Assembly (NCBI GenBank): GCA_021014325.1
Contig: JAJGQC010000626.1
Location: forward strand, 62,001-126,000
Source of the DNA: Plazaster borealis
Lineage: Eukaryota > Echinodermata > Asteroidea > Forcipulatida > Labidiasteridae
DNA length: 64,000 bases
Direction of reading: 5' to 3'
A program made the position numbers and the translations under genes. Shown piece after piece: positions 1 to 11,127 of the stretch (its first letter is position 1; the number at the start of each line of letters is the position of its first letter). The notes below the pieces were generated by a model that saw only the letters and a list, made by a program, of their open reading frames with translations, ran no database searches and had not been told where the DNA came from.

Positions 1-399
1 CTTAACAAAATGTATAAGAGGTGCTATTTTGTCAAGGTATCCAAAATACTTTTCCAATTATTATTAAAAATTCAATGTGAATTAGGCCTATAGTCTAATT
101 CTACCTTCATGGTTTTACTAAGTCAGTCGTTAATAATAATAATAAAATAGGACAGTTATCAAAGGTCACCTTAAATAGAGATGGCGCAAGTATTTCCCGT
201 GCTTTTTAATTAAAAAGCATAACAAATAAGGCCTAATTATAATTTAAAACAACAGTTAAAAGAATCACATGCTTAGCATGTGTATCAGAGTTTTGGTCAA
301 AGTACTTTGTTCCCGCCACCCCCCCCCCCTTCTCCTAAATGCCGTACGAGGCACAACTGATGCCAGTATTGTTTTATGTTTTTTTTTTACGATACCCAT
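1..399. other. Non-coding, no feature recognised
   Basis: AT-rich DNA with a run of C around 319-328 and short A/T runs. I see no exon, RNA gene or clear repeat. The far right part may already belong to the decayed 5' LTR of the next element. Confidence 0.5.
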
Positions 400-743
400 G
401 CTGTATTTTTGTGTTGTGTTGTATTATGAAGTACACGTTATTTAATCATATTGTATCAAGCGTTCCATCATGAACTGCAAGATACCAAATAAAGGGTTCG
501 AAGATGGCAGCCCCCATCGACGTGTTGACAGCTATATGGTGAGTTTATTCCGTTAAGTTATTTTCTAGGTTGAAGGACCCTTATCTTAACATGGTGGCAT
601 CGCTGGGTCTAGTACCAGCGGACATGATAATTGAGAATTTAGTCACATTTTGTGTTCTGGTAATGCCATTAAAATAAATTTTAGTGTTCATATTGTTTTC
701 ACCGTGGTGTACCGTAACATGTGTACTGTGTGTGTGTACCGCA

Positions 744-1510
744 CGATGGCGCAATCTTCCATGGGGGCGCCCTTCACATTAGTCGGTCGGTTGGATCAGT
801 ACGACCAGCCGGAGGATACCAACAATTGAGACTTGAACCAAATCTATACCTCCATGCATAGAGCAAGGACCTTGCTCTATGCTCCATGCTTGAACCAACT
901 GTACTTCATAGCCAATGAAATAGCTTTTAAAGAAATCTGCAGTGCTGTTGAATGTGGTTCATCATTCATGGACCGACAGTTTACATTATTACGAGGCAGG
1001 GAAACAGTTTGTCGGAACCAAGCCCGGTATCAAAAAAATCTTGCAAAGAAGTATGTATTATGTATGTGATGTGCTTATTTCACACTATGGCCCTAAGTGA
1101 TGGATGAAGGCAGAACGGTTTTGATTCTACAAACGCATGCAGAAGGAGGGAGAGACATTTGCCCAGTATGCAATGGAATTCACTACAGATATTGGCAGGT
1201 CTATATACAATAAATACATTTAGTGCATTCCTCTATGATGCACTTTTGGGCTACGATGGGCTGGTTTGTGGCAGCCAATACAGCCAAAAGGTATCTGCTG
1301 ACAAAATAATGTGGATTAATTTCCCACTGGAGGAACTAGACGCAAACCAACAAAGCCACCACAAGAGGAACAAAAATTGTAACCAATGCAGCTACAATGT
1401 AATACTAGGCCCTAAGTCATGCACAGCCAAGGGGACGTGTAACAATGATATTGCAATGATACTATGCCAGACTGATCCAGTCAGACTTGATGACCTACTG
1501 TTCCACACCT
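744..1510 (+). pseudogene. gag remnant of the Gypsy-type element
   Basis: An ATG at 744 opens a short frame ending in a stop near 829; the reading then continues in other frames. Around 1111-1190 the phrase AERF-stop-FYKRMQKEGETFAQY is typical of Gypsy gag capsid. Around 1225-1275 AFLYDAL and GLVCG match the following gag segment. At about 1378-1440 a cysteine-rich stretch (CNQCSYN, then GPKSCTAKG and TCN) is a decayed double zinc knuckle of the nucleocapsid. Several stops and frame changes make it non-functional. Confidence 0.65.
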
Positions 1511-1549
1511 ATACCAGCTCTTGATGACTCATGATGGCACAATAAAGGG

Positions 1550-1845
1550 ATGCACCAATTCTACCAGAGTATTCATACTGAAATTGCCAGCTACAAGCAG
1601 ATGAACAAAGCTGACAAGTTGCACATATCTAAGAAGGAACCATTCTTCAATCAAATGCATGGTGCAACAAAACTGGATGAATTGAAACCAGGAGACATCC
1701 GGAGCAAGAAGGGAGAAGTAGTGCAAAAGGCTGGACCACCACATTCATCACTGTTGACGGAGGGCCTACACATCTTTAAGACAGATGTAATAAGAACTGA
1801 GCTGTCATATAACTTTGAACTCTTGCATATGATCAACACCAATTA
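1550..1845 (+). pseudogene. Integrase C-terminal remnant of the Gypsy-type element
   Basis: A frame of about 98 codons contains LDELKPGDIRSKKGEVVQK followed by AGPPHSSLLTEGLHIFK. This resembles the C-terminal tail of Gypsy integrases, where a GD(I/V) strand precedes a W/E..V.QKAGPRSY-like segment. It begins almost directly after the gag zinc-knuckle remnant, so the whole protease-RT-RNaseH-integrase core has been deleted. It is a remnant, not an active gene. Confidence 0.6.
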
Positions 1846-2640
1846 ATCTCAATTAATCTCAAATCATATTGTTTCTTGATTATACCTAGTAATTTATTCG
1901 GAAAAAGTGATTTATCTGAACCTGGAACTCTCAGTCATTGTTCACTTGGAAACGACACTATTTGGGTGACATTGGTGGCTACCGCGTTAAGTGTTCGCAT
2001 CTCATCAATGTGGTCCCAACCCACCCCACTGGAACTTGTCCTTGACAAGTTGATCCCTCATGATGGCAACCCTAAGGATCGTCAACAAAACCCGGACCAG
2101 ACACTCCTGCATGGCACAAGGACCATGCCATGCAATCAAACACTTTTGATCTCTAGCTGTGCTCCTTGGTCATGGTTCAACAGAACTGGCTGCCTAAGGT
2201 GCCCTTGCATGCCTGTGGCTTGAACACGTTGTAGTCGCATCCTTCACAATTCAGCTTCTAAGCTGCAAATAAGGATGATTAGCCGCCTCCTCAATTATTA
2301 CTATTTTTATTACAATATTTGTTGACTGAAGAAAAATAAATTCATTTAGTGATCTGTATGTTGTATACTACAAAACAATTTGATGAGATTCTGCAGGGAG
2401 CAATATCAATACTCTCAACAAATTTGTGTAACTTTTTATTATGCTAACAAGTTTTTTTTTTTTTAGAATAAGGTGATCTTGTTGTATTGTGCTGTTTCGT
2501 CAACTGCTATATCATGAACTACAAGATACTAACAAGGATAAAGGGTTCAAAGATGGCCTCAAACATTCATGTGTTGACAGCTATTCGGTGAGTCCGTTCC
2601 ATTAAGCCTTCCGTTAAGATATTTACTAGGTTAAAGGACC

Positions 2641-3590
2641 CCAAACCATCATGCTCAACTGTCCCAGTGCTACTCCCAACCATGACGAACCAACCAGCGC
2701 TATGACAAACCAACCTCACCAATCTCTTGTGATGCCCCTTTCTAGCACTAGACCATCCTGATTGGATGGAACAACAACACTGCTGAGAGCTATTGGGTGC
2801 ATTGGCATAACCAGAGAAGAGGTAGAGGGGCATTAACAGTTGTGTTACAAGTTGAGTTTATTTTGTTGAGGATGAAATTTTTTTGAATGATTTGCACAGT
2901 TGTTTTGTTTGCTTTACCGTGCTCAGTACCTTTGCCCTCCTCAAATGAGACTTTAAAAATGCATAAGCCTCCCATTAATTAGTCTTTCCCCTGTTTCTCC
3001 CCCACCCCCAAATGAAAATGTCTTGTTACACCACTAATTTAGTGACATCAACTCCTGAGCACAGTACAGCAATGCCTCATTTCCAGAACACAACCCCAGC
3101 TCACAAAATCCAATGCACAAGCAAAATGCAATTGGCAAGAGCACAAAGCACTTAATGGCAAGAGAAAAAGAGTAGGCCAAAAAGAGCACCATCCAACCCT
3201 GCTATGCCTTCGCTTTAGTAAAATGACTGCACGCAGACCCAACAGGATGCCCTCTTTCCAGGATTGCACTGCTGTGGCACACCAGTCCATCCCCTATTCA
3301 GTCACATTTTTTGTAACAAGTTGTGCAGAAGCATTCACAAAAAACACAGCCAACTATTCAGGACATTCAGATGGCGAGATAATGCTCTTCCTAGCCCCTA
3401 CATAAAATTAAGCAGAATTACAGCTATAGAGTAGGCGAGTCCCCGTCACACCCTGCAGTGGGACCCAGCCTAGCACTGGAAAAATGTGACGACCCCAAAA
3501 ATCTGCAACTGTGTTTTTGTTGTTTAATCACCTTTATCTTACAATTCTTCATTTGATTGATACAGGGGTAATTTATGTAACAATTGAGCT
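2641..3590. other. Non-coding, nothing recognised
   Basis: Open frames here are under 90 codons on both strands and show no family motif. No tandem or inverted repeat stands out before the minisatellite. Confidence 0.5.
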
Positions 3591-3593
3591 CTA

Positions 3594-3990
3594 CGCCAGG
3601 GTAAGATTATAGTTCATACCACCGCTGTCACCAGGCCAGGGTAATGTGAGAGTGCATCCCACTGCTGCCACCAGGCCAGGGTAATGTGGGAGTGCATCCC
3701 ACTGCTGTCACCAGGTCAGGGTAAGATGAGAGTGCATCCCAACGCTGCCACCAGGCCAGGGTAATATGAGAGTGCATCCCACCGCTGCCACCAGGTCAGG
3801 GTAATGTGAGAGTGCATCCCACCGCTGCCACCAGGTCAGGGTAATGTGAGAGTGCATCCCACTGCTGTCACCAGGTCAGGGTAAGATGAGAGTGCATCCC
3901 ACCGCTGCCACCAGGCCAGGGTAATATGAGAGTGCATCCCACTGCTGCCACAAGGCCAGGGTAATATGAGAGTGCATCCCACTGCTGTGA
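3594..3990. repeat. 40-bp minisatellite, array A (about 10 copies)
   Basis: The unit contains GTAATGTGAGAGTGCATCCC followed by ACTGCTGCCACCAGGCCAGG and repeats every 40 bases with a few substitutions per copy. Because 40 is not a multiple of 3, three units make a 120-base reading cycle. The open frames across it are therefore repeat artefacts. Confidence 0.92.
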
Positions 3991-4680
3991 TTTTATTCTA
4001 TTTCAGCCCAATTTCAACAAAATATATGCAAGGGCTGGTGTAAAATTTTTCCCATTAAGCCCAATATTGAGAAAAATGTAAGGCTTACCTCTTTTGAGAT
4101 TATCCAACTTCAGCCCAATTTCACCAAATGTGCAAGGCTTACCCCTCGTGATTTTATCCAATTTCAGCCCTATTTCAACTTAAAGGCTTACCCTTTGTGA
4201 TTTAACTAAGCCCAATTTTGAGAAAAATGCAAGGCTTACCCCTTGTGATTTTATCCCATTTAAGCCAAATTTTGAGAAAAATGTAAGGCTTAGGCCTACC
4301 TCTTGTGATTTTATTATATTTCAGCCCAATTTTACCAAAATATATGCAATGCGTACACCTTGTGATTTTATCCAATTTCACTACAAACGCAAGGCTTACC
4401 ACTTGTGATTTTATCTAATTTCACCCAAAATTCAACCAAAATGTAAGGCTTACCCCTTGTGATTTTCTCCGATTTCAGCCAAATTTCAACCAAAATGTAA
4501 GGCTTACCCCTTGTGATTTTATCCGTTCAGCCAAAATGCAAGGCTTACCCCTTGTGATTTTATCCGATTTCAGCCCAAATTCAACCAAAATGTAAGGCTT
4601 ACCCCTTGTAATGTTATCCGATTTCAGCGAAAATTCAACCAAAATGTAAGGCTTACCCCTTGTGATTTTATCCAATTTCA
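3988..4680. repeat. 54-bp minisatellite, array A
   Basis: The unit is built from AAAATGTAAGGCTTACCCCT, TGTGATTTTATCCGATTTCA and GCCCAAATTCAACC, about 54 bases, with indels that change some unit lengths. It joins the 40-bp array directly at both ends. Since 54 is a multiple of 3, minus-strand frames stay open as an 18-residue peptide repeat containing KITRGKPYILVEFGLKSD. Confidence 0.9.
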
Positions 4681-4910
4681 GCCACAAGGCCAGGGTAAGA
4701 TGCTAGTGCATCCCACTGCTTCCACCAGGCCATGGTGAGATGAGAGTGCATCCCACTGCTTCCACCAGGCCATGGTAAGATGAGAGTGCATCCCACTGCT
4801 TCCACCAGGCCATGGTGAGATGAGAGTGCATCCCACTGCTTCCACCAGGCCATGGTAAGATGAGAGTGCATCCCACTGCTTCCACCAGGCCATGGTAAGA
4901 TGAGAATGCT
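4681..4910. repeat. 40-bp minisatellite, array B (about 6 copies)
   Basis: Same family as the array at 3594, with a subtype core CCACCAGGCCATGGTRAGAT and GAGAGTGCATCCCACTGCTT. Copies are more alike than in array A, suggesting more recent local expansion. Confidence 0.92.
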
Positions 4911-5084
4911 TCAACACAAAGTAGAAACAGCAGAATACCAAACTTATAATGCTTAAAAGAGGCTTTATTCATAACGATGACACAGAACTTGAGTAAAGAA
5001 CCAAATTAGAACTTATCAATTTGCTACGAGGTACCAATTCGACACAATATTTTTAATTTTGAAATATTCAGAAGGTCTGCACCA

Positions 5085-5300
5085 TGAAGGTACATTGAGA
5101 GTGACTAATGAGAGTCCAGCAGTCTCCCTGAAGACAAACAGAGCATACTGTTCGAAACATCGAGACCACAATAGCTCTTTTCAGAGCCCATTGCTCCTCC
5201 CAAAACAGATTTACACATGGTTGTACCCACAAGTTTACTGGAAAGTTTCTTTCTACTATCCGCACCATTCAAAGTTTCAAACATCATTTAAAGGTACAAT
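5085..5300 (+). repeat. Interspersed repeat with hammerhead-like motif, copy 1
   Basis: CTGAAGA at 5128 is followed by a possible stem (ACAG/CTGT) and by TTCGAAACATCGAGACC. The downstream part (CTCTTTTCAGAGCC, TTTACACATGGTTGTACC, CAAGTTTACT) recurs near 34165 and 50185. The arrangement CUGANGA-stem-CGAAAC resembles the hammerhead ribozyme core known from Penelope-like and retrozyme elements, but folding was judged by eye only. The rest of 4911-5477 holds nothing else I recognise. Confidence 0.6.
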
Positions 5301-5477
5301 GGTTTGCACTGACACCATTTATCCATGTATAATTTCCCTGGTGAGTTGGTTTGGTTCTGGAGCAGCATGATCTTTGTCATCAGAACAGAAGTTTACGTGA
5401 AGGTACATCATTGTTTTACTTAAACATGTATAAAATAATTTTATTAATCAACAAGATCAATAGTTACATCTACAAAA

Positions 5478-7268
5478 ACACAAGGCTTACCCATTGTGGC
5501 TTAACCAAATTACAGCCTGTTTCTCACACAATGCAAGGCTTATACCCCTTGTGAATTTATCCCATTTAAGCCCAATATTGAGAAAAAAGTAAGGCTTACC
5601 TCTTGTGAGATTATCCAACTTCAGCCCAATTTCACCAAATGTGCAAAGCTTACCCCTTGTGATTTTCTCCGATTTCAGCCCTAACTTAAAGGCTTACCCT
5701 CCTTGAATTAATTAAGCCCAATTTTGAGAAAAATGCAAGGCTTACCCCTTGTGATTTATCCCATTTAAGCCAAATTTTGAGAAAAATGTAAGGCTTACCT
5801 CTTGTGATTTTATTATATTTCAGCCCAAATTCAACAAAAATGCAAGGCTTGTGATTTTCTCAGATTTCAGCCAAAATTCAACCAAAATGTAAGGCTTACC
5901 CCTTGTGATTTATCCGATTTCAGCCAAAATGCAAGGTTTACCCCTAGTAGTTTTATCCGATTTCAGCCCAAATTTAACCAAAATGTAAGGCTTACCCCTT
6001 GTGATTTTATCCAATTTCAGCCCAAATTCAACCAAAATGTAAGGCTTACCCCTTGTGATTTTCTCTGATTTCAGCCAAATTTCAACAAAAATGCAAGGCA
6101 TTACCCCTTGTGATTTTCTCCGATTTCAGCCAAAATTCAACCAAAATGCAAGGCTTACCCCTTACGATTTTATCCAATTTCAGCCCAAATTCAACAAAAA
6201 TGCAAGGCTTACCCCTTGTGATTTTCTCCGATTTCAGCCCACATTCAACAAAAATGCTTATCCCTTGTGATTTTATCTGATTTCAGCCCAAATTTAACAA
6301 AAATGCAAGGCTCACCCCTTGTGATTTTCTCCGATTTCAGCCCAAATTCAACGAAAATGTAAGGCTTACCCCTTGTGATTTTATCCGATTTCAGCCCAAA
6401 TTTAACCAAAATGCAAGTCTCACCCCTTGTGATTTTCTCCAATTTCAGCCCAAATTCAACAAAAATGTAAGGCTTACCCCTTGTGATTTTCTCCGATTTC
6501 AGCCAAAATTCAACCAAAATGTAAGGCTTACCCCGTGTGATTTTCTCCAATTTCAGCCCACATTCAACTGAGAGGCTTACCCTTTTTGAATTTAAGCCCA
6601 ATGTTGAGAAAAATGTAAGGCCTTACCTCTTGTGAAATTATCCATCATCAGCCCAATTTTACCAAAAATGCAAAGCTTACCCCTTGTGATTTTATCCCAT
6701 TTCAAGCCCAATTTCGAGAAAAATGTAAGGCTTACCTCTGGTGATTTTATAATATTTCAGCTAATTTTTTACCAAATTATATGCAATGCTAACACCTTGT
6801 GATTTTATCCAATTTCACTACAAACACAAGGCTTACCCCTTGTGATTTTATCCCATTTTTGAGAAGCCAAATTTTGAGAAGGTGATTTTATTCTATTTCA
6901 GCCCAATTTCAACAAAATATAAGCAAGGCTTCCCCTTAAGGGCCCTTGTGAATTTTTCCCATTTAAGCCTGAGAATATTATAGGGCTTGTATTTTTATAC
7001 GAATTTACTCCAATTTCACAGAATATATGCATATATGCATATATTCGATTTCAGCCCATTTTTAACAAAATATATGCAAGGCCTTGTGATTGTATTCTAT
7101 TTCAGCCCAATTTCAACAAAATATATGCAAGGCTTATCCCTTTCAGCCCTTTTCTGAAAAAAAATCTTTATCCATTCTAGTTTTAACCCATTTTTTAAGA
7201 CAAAAATGCAAGGAAATTTCAACCAATTTTAAAAATAATGCAAGGCTACCCCTTGTGATGTTTTCCGT
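5478..7268. repeat. 54-bp minisatellite, array B
   Basis: A long continuation of the 54-bp family (GGCTTACCCCTTGTGATTTT and TTTCAGCCCAAATTCAAC). It is regular between about 5830 and 6560 and increasingly broken toward 7268. Minus-strand frames of 118 and 63 codons inside it are only the translated repeat. No gene is supported. Confidence 0.9.
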
Positions 7269-7682
7269 TTTTAAATAGGCTACATGTTTCTTGGGCTAAA
7301 GTTGGATAATCTCACAAGAGCCATACACTTTTCTCAATATTGGGCTTTGTCCCCCACTTGGCCATTCCCCCTCCCATGTGGTTATTTTCAGGACCACAAT
7401 ATAATCACAAAAGAGATAAGGTTTTACCACAAATCTACATCTTAATCTTTTAAAATAAATACCTGTATTTATATATAATTTTAATGAAGATTAATTAACC
7501 TTTTTTAATATCGACTTCACAACGAACAGTATCTTTAAACAATATTTTATGCCACTAAATTTGTGTACAGTTCAAAGTTGCCTATTTTACTTGAAAAAAA
7601 GATTGAGGGCCAGCAGAGCTGGCGCCAATACAGGTATGGTACATCATGTTGTATCCCTAAAAGCACACTCATAAGACCTCGA

Positions 7683-7815
7683 CTCAATTTTACAAAACGC
7701 TAAGACCATCTTTTGATGAGTTGTCAATATCACCATAGTAATTTGTGACATTACACTTTGCTTAGCAATTAGGATTAATGCATAGCTTAAGATCAATCTG
7801 AGCTCTATGTGAAAT
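7683..7815. repeat. Short inverted-repeat element, copy 1 of 3
   Basis: Contains GATGAGTTGTCAATATCACC, TTGTGACATTACA and CTTAAGATCAATCTGAGCTC. Related sequences lie at about 24840-24985 and 45298-45430. Ends such as AAAGAGTTAAGATTGATCTT are partly self-complementary, so I class it as a MITE-like element. Confidence 0.55.
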
Positions 7816-8214
7816 CAGCCCCAGATCTTCCAATTGACATAATTCAATTTACATAATGATCAGAATAATCCTGGTTGCACCAGTTAGTATACAGTGTTGA
7901 GTTAATTTTAGGCGATGCGGCGTTAACTTGCTAATATTGTGCCTGTTGAATCCCAAAATGGTGAGTGTACTCTCAACACATGTGACATGCGTGTAACGTG
8001 GTCAATAGGCACATTATGCACTGTACTGTGCCTAGGCCTCCAAAATAAGTCGAAAGCCTTCAAATATACTACATGTACGGAGAGAGTACTCAAACGCGTA
8101 CCCACAAAAGAACACTTTACAATTCTAACAGTGTTTCTCTGGAACAGGATGTTGGGAAAGTTCACCTCAAACCTTAATACATTGTAATAAATAGAATTAA
8201 TCGCTTAAAAGTGA

Positions 8215-8415
8215 TGGGGCCTACATGTACAGGGGCTAGGGAACACTTGTGCCTAGGGCATATACGGAACACTAATTAATGCCTTTTGAGGTCAGTGGAA
8301 CACTGGTGCAGTAGGGCCTATATGGAACCATAGTTCCAATGGCCTATGGAACACTTGTGCCTACATGTATGACTATAGAATGCTGGTGTCTAGGACCTAC
8401 ATACGGAGCCGGAGC
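8215..8415. repeat. Degenerate tandem repeat
   Basis: GGAACACTTGTGCCTA-like phrases recur about four times with GGCC/TATA spacers, and units differ in length. The rest of 7269-9015 holds nothing else I can name. Confidence 0.5.
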
Positions 8416-9017
8416 ACTTAATCCAGACCTGCATTCACTCCTGGTGTTTCTAATAAAATCATTAACACAGTTGTGAAATAATGACACTAACACTACACTA
8501 AATAAGTACTGGTACCAATAAATATAAATAAAACCAATGGTTTAAAAATTATTCTCCTTTGACAGTGGTCTGCTGGCCAAATGCAAGTTAAAAACCGAAG
8601 ACCAGTCAAACTTCCGTCCAAGTGGTCTGGATGGGTAATTTATTGTTTTTCCAAAAGCTATGCATACATGTAAACTACTGCCTGCACGAATTGTTCATAA
8701 TGGTTCCAACTCAAGTTCCAACAACTAAAAACCGTGAATAAGCTGCCGGACCAGTGAAATGTAACAGTGAAAAGGTAACTGTCCTAATGGCTAGTCACTA
8801 CAGTAAGGGCAAACCTTGTGATGCCAAGAAAGTTCTATAACCGTATAAAGTGGACATGCTATTTTGGTTTTTGCAAAAACAAAGAGAAAACAAAGAAAAA
8901 ACTGCCTAGAAAACATACCTTTGTGCAGTGGTGGTACAGCTGTCAAATGTTCTTGAGAATAGACTTTTGGTAGGGAAATAATATACACTACAGTCAACCG
9001 GTTACACACCTACATTG

Positions 9018-9176
9018 TACATGTATGTTCCGACACCCCATATGTATTTTCGTAAATTCTAAAGAATTCCTAACCTAACCCTAACCCTAACACCAACCCT
9101 AGAGTCGGTAGATTAAGAAGGGTTATCGGAACATAGGGTCGTCTGAACATAGGGGTGTCCGAACATAAAGCAGTCA
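9018..9176. mobile_element. Inverted-repeat element with telomere-like core, copy 1
   Basis: ATGTTCCGACACCCC near 9024 and GGGGTGTCCGAACAT near 9152 are inverted. Inside is CCTAACCCTAACCCTAAC, the (CCCTAA)n motif of echinoderm and vertebrate telomeres. A second copy lies at 13152. Both copies are followed by a CAGTC-containing stretch. Confidence 0.65.
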
Positions 9177-9677
9177 CCCACTCATCCCTTACTATAAAGA
9201 GTACTGTTATTAGTGCTTAAGGAGTACATTCTGAAGTACCGAATCTCTTTCTGCGTTATGTTTCTTTGTTTTGCTGTCCTCTTATAACATTGTTCCGTTA
9301 CAAGCGATAATTTGGCCAGACCTAGCGATCTTGTTATAACAAGAGTCAACTGTGCATTGTACAAACAACATGAAACCTTCAAACTTTTCAAGTGCTTATT
9401 TCGACTTAATAAATCAAGTATTTTGAAGATGATTTTCTTTAAATTTGCACTGAAATATTTATCAGAACTGGTTTTAAGTATTGAAATAAAGCTTTCTTGT
9501 TTAGAAAGCCACAATTGAAATGAGCTGTTATGAGCATATGTACACACAAAAAGACCTGAACAAACACAAAACCGTTTGTCGTTGTTTTCTCTAAAAAGTC
9601 ACTGTATTTGTTGAAAACTAAAGGGCAGAAATGAATCGTCGCTTCCTAAATACAATAGGATACTTTCCGGTAAACTT

Positions 9678-10236
9678 TTAAAGGAACACATTGCCTTCGG
9701 ATTGGGTGCTTTGGGCTATAGACGATGTGACCTCTGTTTACATTCAAACCGCCCTCTGTTGACAAAAGTCATGTTTCCGCCGGGCAAGAAGACGCGTACC
9801 CATGGTAACGTTGCCTGTCCTTTGTAGGTGGCTGTCAGTACACAAAGGTTTTGCCCGGCGACATGCGCGCGCATCATGTTATGATTTTCGAATGACGTCA
9901 GAGGTCACATCGTCTATAAAAGCGGTTGTTATGAAATGAAGATGGTTGTTTTATTTAAGTAGAACTGCTTCTGACACAAATATCTCTCGAAACTGTCTGG
10001 TTTTCCTTTTACTTTGTGAACAAACATGGTGCGCCATTTCGTGAAGTCAAAAGTTTGGTTCTACTAAATAGCGGACCATGTTAATTCATGAAGTAAAAGG
10101 AAAACCACACAATTCCGGGGTATGTTTGTGTGGATCATTATAAGGTAGTTTTAAAATATCTTTCCAACTATATTAATTTCAAAACAATGCTTTGTATACA
10201 AAGCACCCAGTCCGAAGGCAACGTGTCCCTTTATTT
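9678..10236. mobile_element. TTAA-flanked MITE, family 1, copy 1
   Basis: The left end is TTAA followed by AGGAACACATTGCC; the right end is GGCAACGTGTCCCT followed by TTAT, a decayed TTAA. Longer inverted arms include CTTCGGATTGGGTGCTTTG and CAAAGCACCCAGTCCGAAG. A second inverted pair, AGACGATGTGACCTC and GAGGTCACATCGTCT, sits at 9720 and 9902. TTAA target sites are typical of piggyBac-type transposition. No transposase frame is present. The right end supplies AATAAA on the minus strand (10235-10230), a possible polyadenylation signal for the Kelch gene. Confidence 0.7.
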
Positions 10237-10501
10237 AAGTTTGTTTGAATCACTACTGATCATATAGCCTACCCACAAGATGCAAGTTTAAAAAATTAAG
10301 AAGAGAACTATTCCATTTATATATTGACCTAGAATTATTAACACACATCGGATTTCTTAAATCTGTGCGCATCAAATGTAAACAGCGTGATGCTAGCGCC
10401 CTCTGTCTTCGTAATAAGTTTACTCCATGAGTTCAGGTTCACATCAAACACCTGATCATCATCAACATCGATCCTACTGTCCAACCACTTCCCGTTTACC
10501 A

Positions 10502-11127
10502 TTAAACGCGCCTCCCAACACGGAAGGGCCTCAGATCACTTTCAGGGACATGCGACTGATCGCGAGTATGGAGCTGATCTATAACATACGAAAATCCCTG
10601 ACTTTCATCGCGTGTAATTATTTCATTCACAATGGGGCAAAAGTCCCACGGCTCTTTCCTCCCAAGTTTGCTGGTCTCTGTCTTGTAGGTTATTAAATAT
10701 AGCGACGAGTCCAGATGAACTAATTGTCCTGGCTTACTTGTCATGATAGAGTCACAACTCTTCCAAGTATTCGTGTTCGGATCGAATGTGTAGAGATGCT
10801 GACCGGATTTGTCTTCGTTAAGAGAAGTGACAAAGATACGTTCATGGTAGGCCACCGCGGAGGGATGCATCCCTGACATGTCAACTGGTATGGGAGCCAC
10901 AGTTTCCCATTCCCCCCGACACAAATCGTAACGTTCCGCTGATTGAATCCACGTGTCTTTTTCATCCTCTCCACCTATGGCATAGATGTAGCCATTGAGA
11001 TGGACAACGGCAATGTGTCTGCGTGCAACCTTCATCGGCGGAAGTCGTGTCCATTTATTTGCAACCAGGTCGTACACGTAGAAATACTTCTGAGTGTAGG
11101 ACTTGCGATACTCTGTGAAGACTCCTC
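10502..11127 (-). CDS. Kelch-like gene exon 6 (remaining Kelch blades, stop)
   Basis: 626 bases, the last 207 codons and TAA at 10504-10502. Complete blades are seen at YVYDLVANKWTRLPPM and YIYAIGG to YDLCRGEWETV. Later blades keep YTFDPNTNTW but have lost the GG pair (RIFVTSLN, SLYLITYK). The C-terminal 50 residues are charged and show no blade. Below it, 10236-10501 is probably 3' UTR. Confidence 0.88.

Larger units (their letters stand above)
400..2640 (+). mobile_element. Decayed, internally deleted Gypsy-type LTR retrotransposon
   Basis: Two direct repeats bracket the element. Positions about 470-592 and 2510-2638 share the blocks ATCATGAACTRCAAGATAC, AAAGGGTTCRAAGATGGC, GTGTTGACAGCTAT and AGGTTRAAGGACCC, and I read them as remnants of the 5' and 3' LTRs. 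Just after the first copy, TGGTGGCATCGCTGGGTC looks like a primer-binding-site region. Between the LTRs lie a broken gag reading frame with a zinc-knuckle remnant and a stretch like the C-terminal end of integrase. Protease, reverse transcriptase and RNase H are missing. The roughly 2.2 kb length, against about 5 kb for intact Gypsy elements, fits a large internal deletion. Outer LTR boundaries are uncertain because the first 100 bp of each copy have diverged. Confidence 0.7.

Noticed and set aside
4202..6601. Minus-strand open frames with an 18-residue repeat (KITRGKPYILVEFG)
   Set aside because: The 54-bp unit is a multiple of 3, so the frame stays open by chance. Units contain frame-breaking indels, and there is no start, splice context or recognised family.
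3594..7268. Regular repeats with spacers, CRISPR-like at first glance
   Set aside because: The repeats are continuous minisatellite units without unique spacers, in a eukaryotic genome.
9066..9098. True telomere or chromosome end
   Set aside because: Only about three degenerate CCCTAA units, flanked on both sides by ordinary DNA and inside an inverted-repeat element that recurs at 13152.
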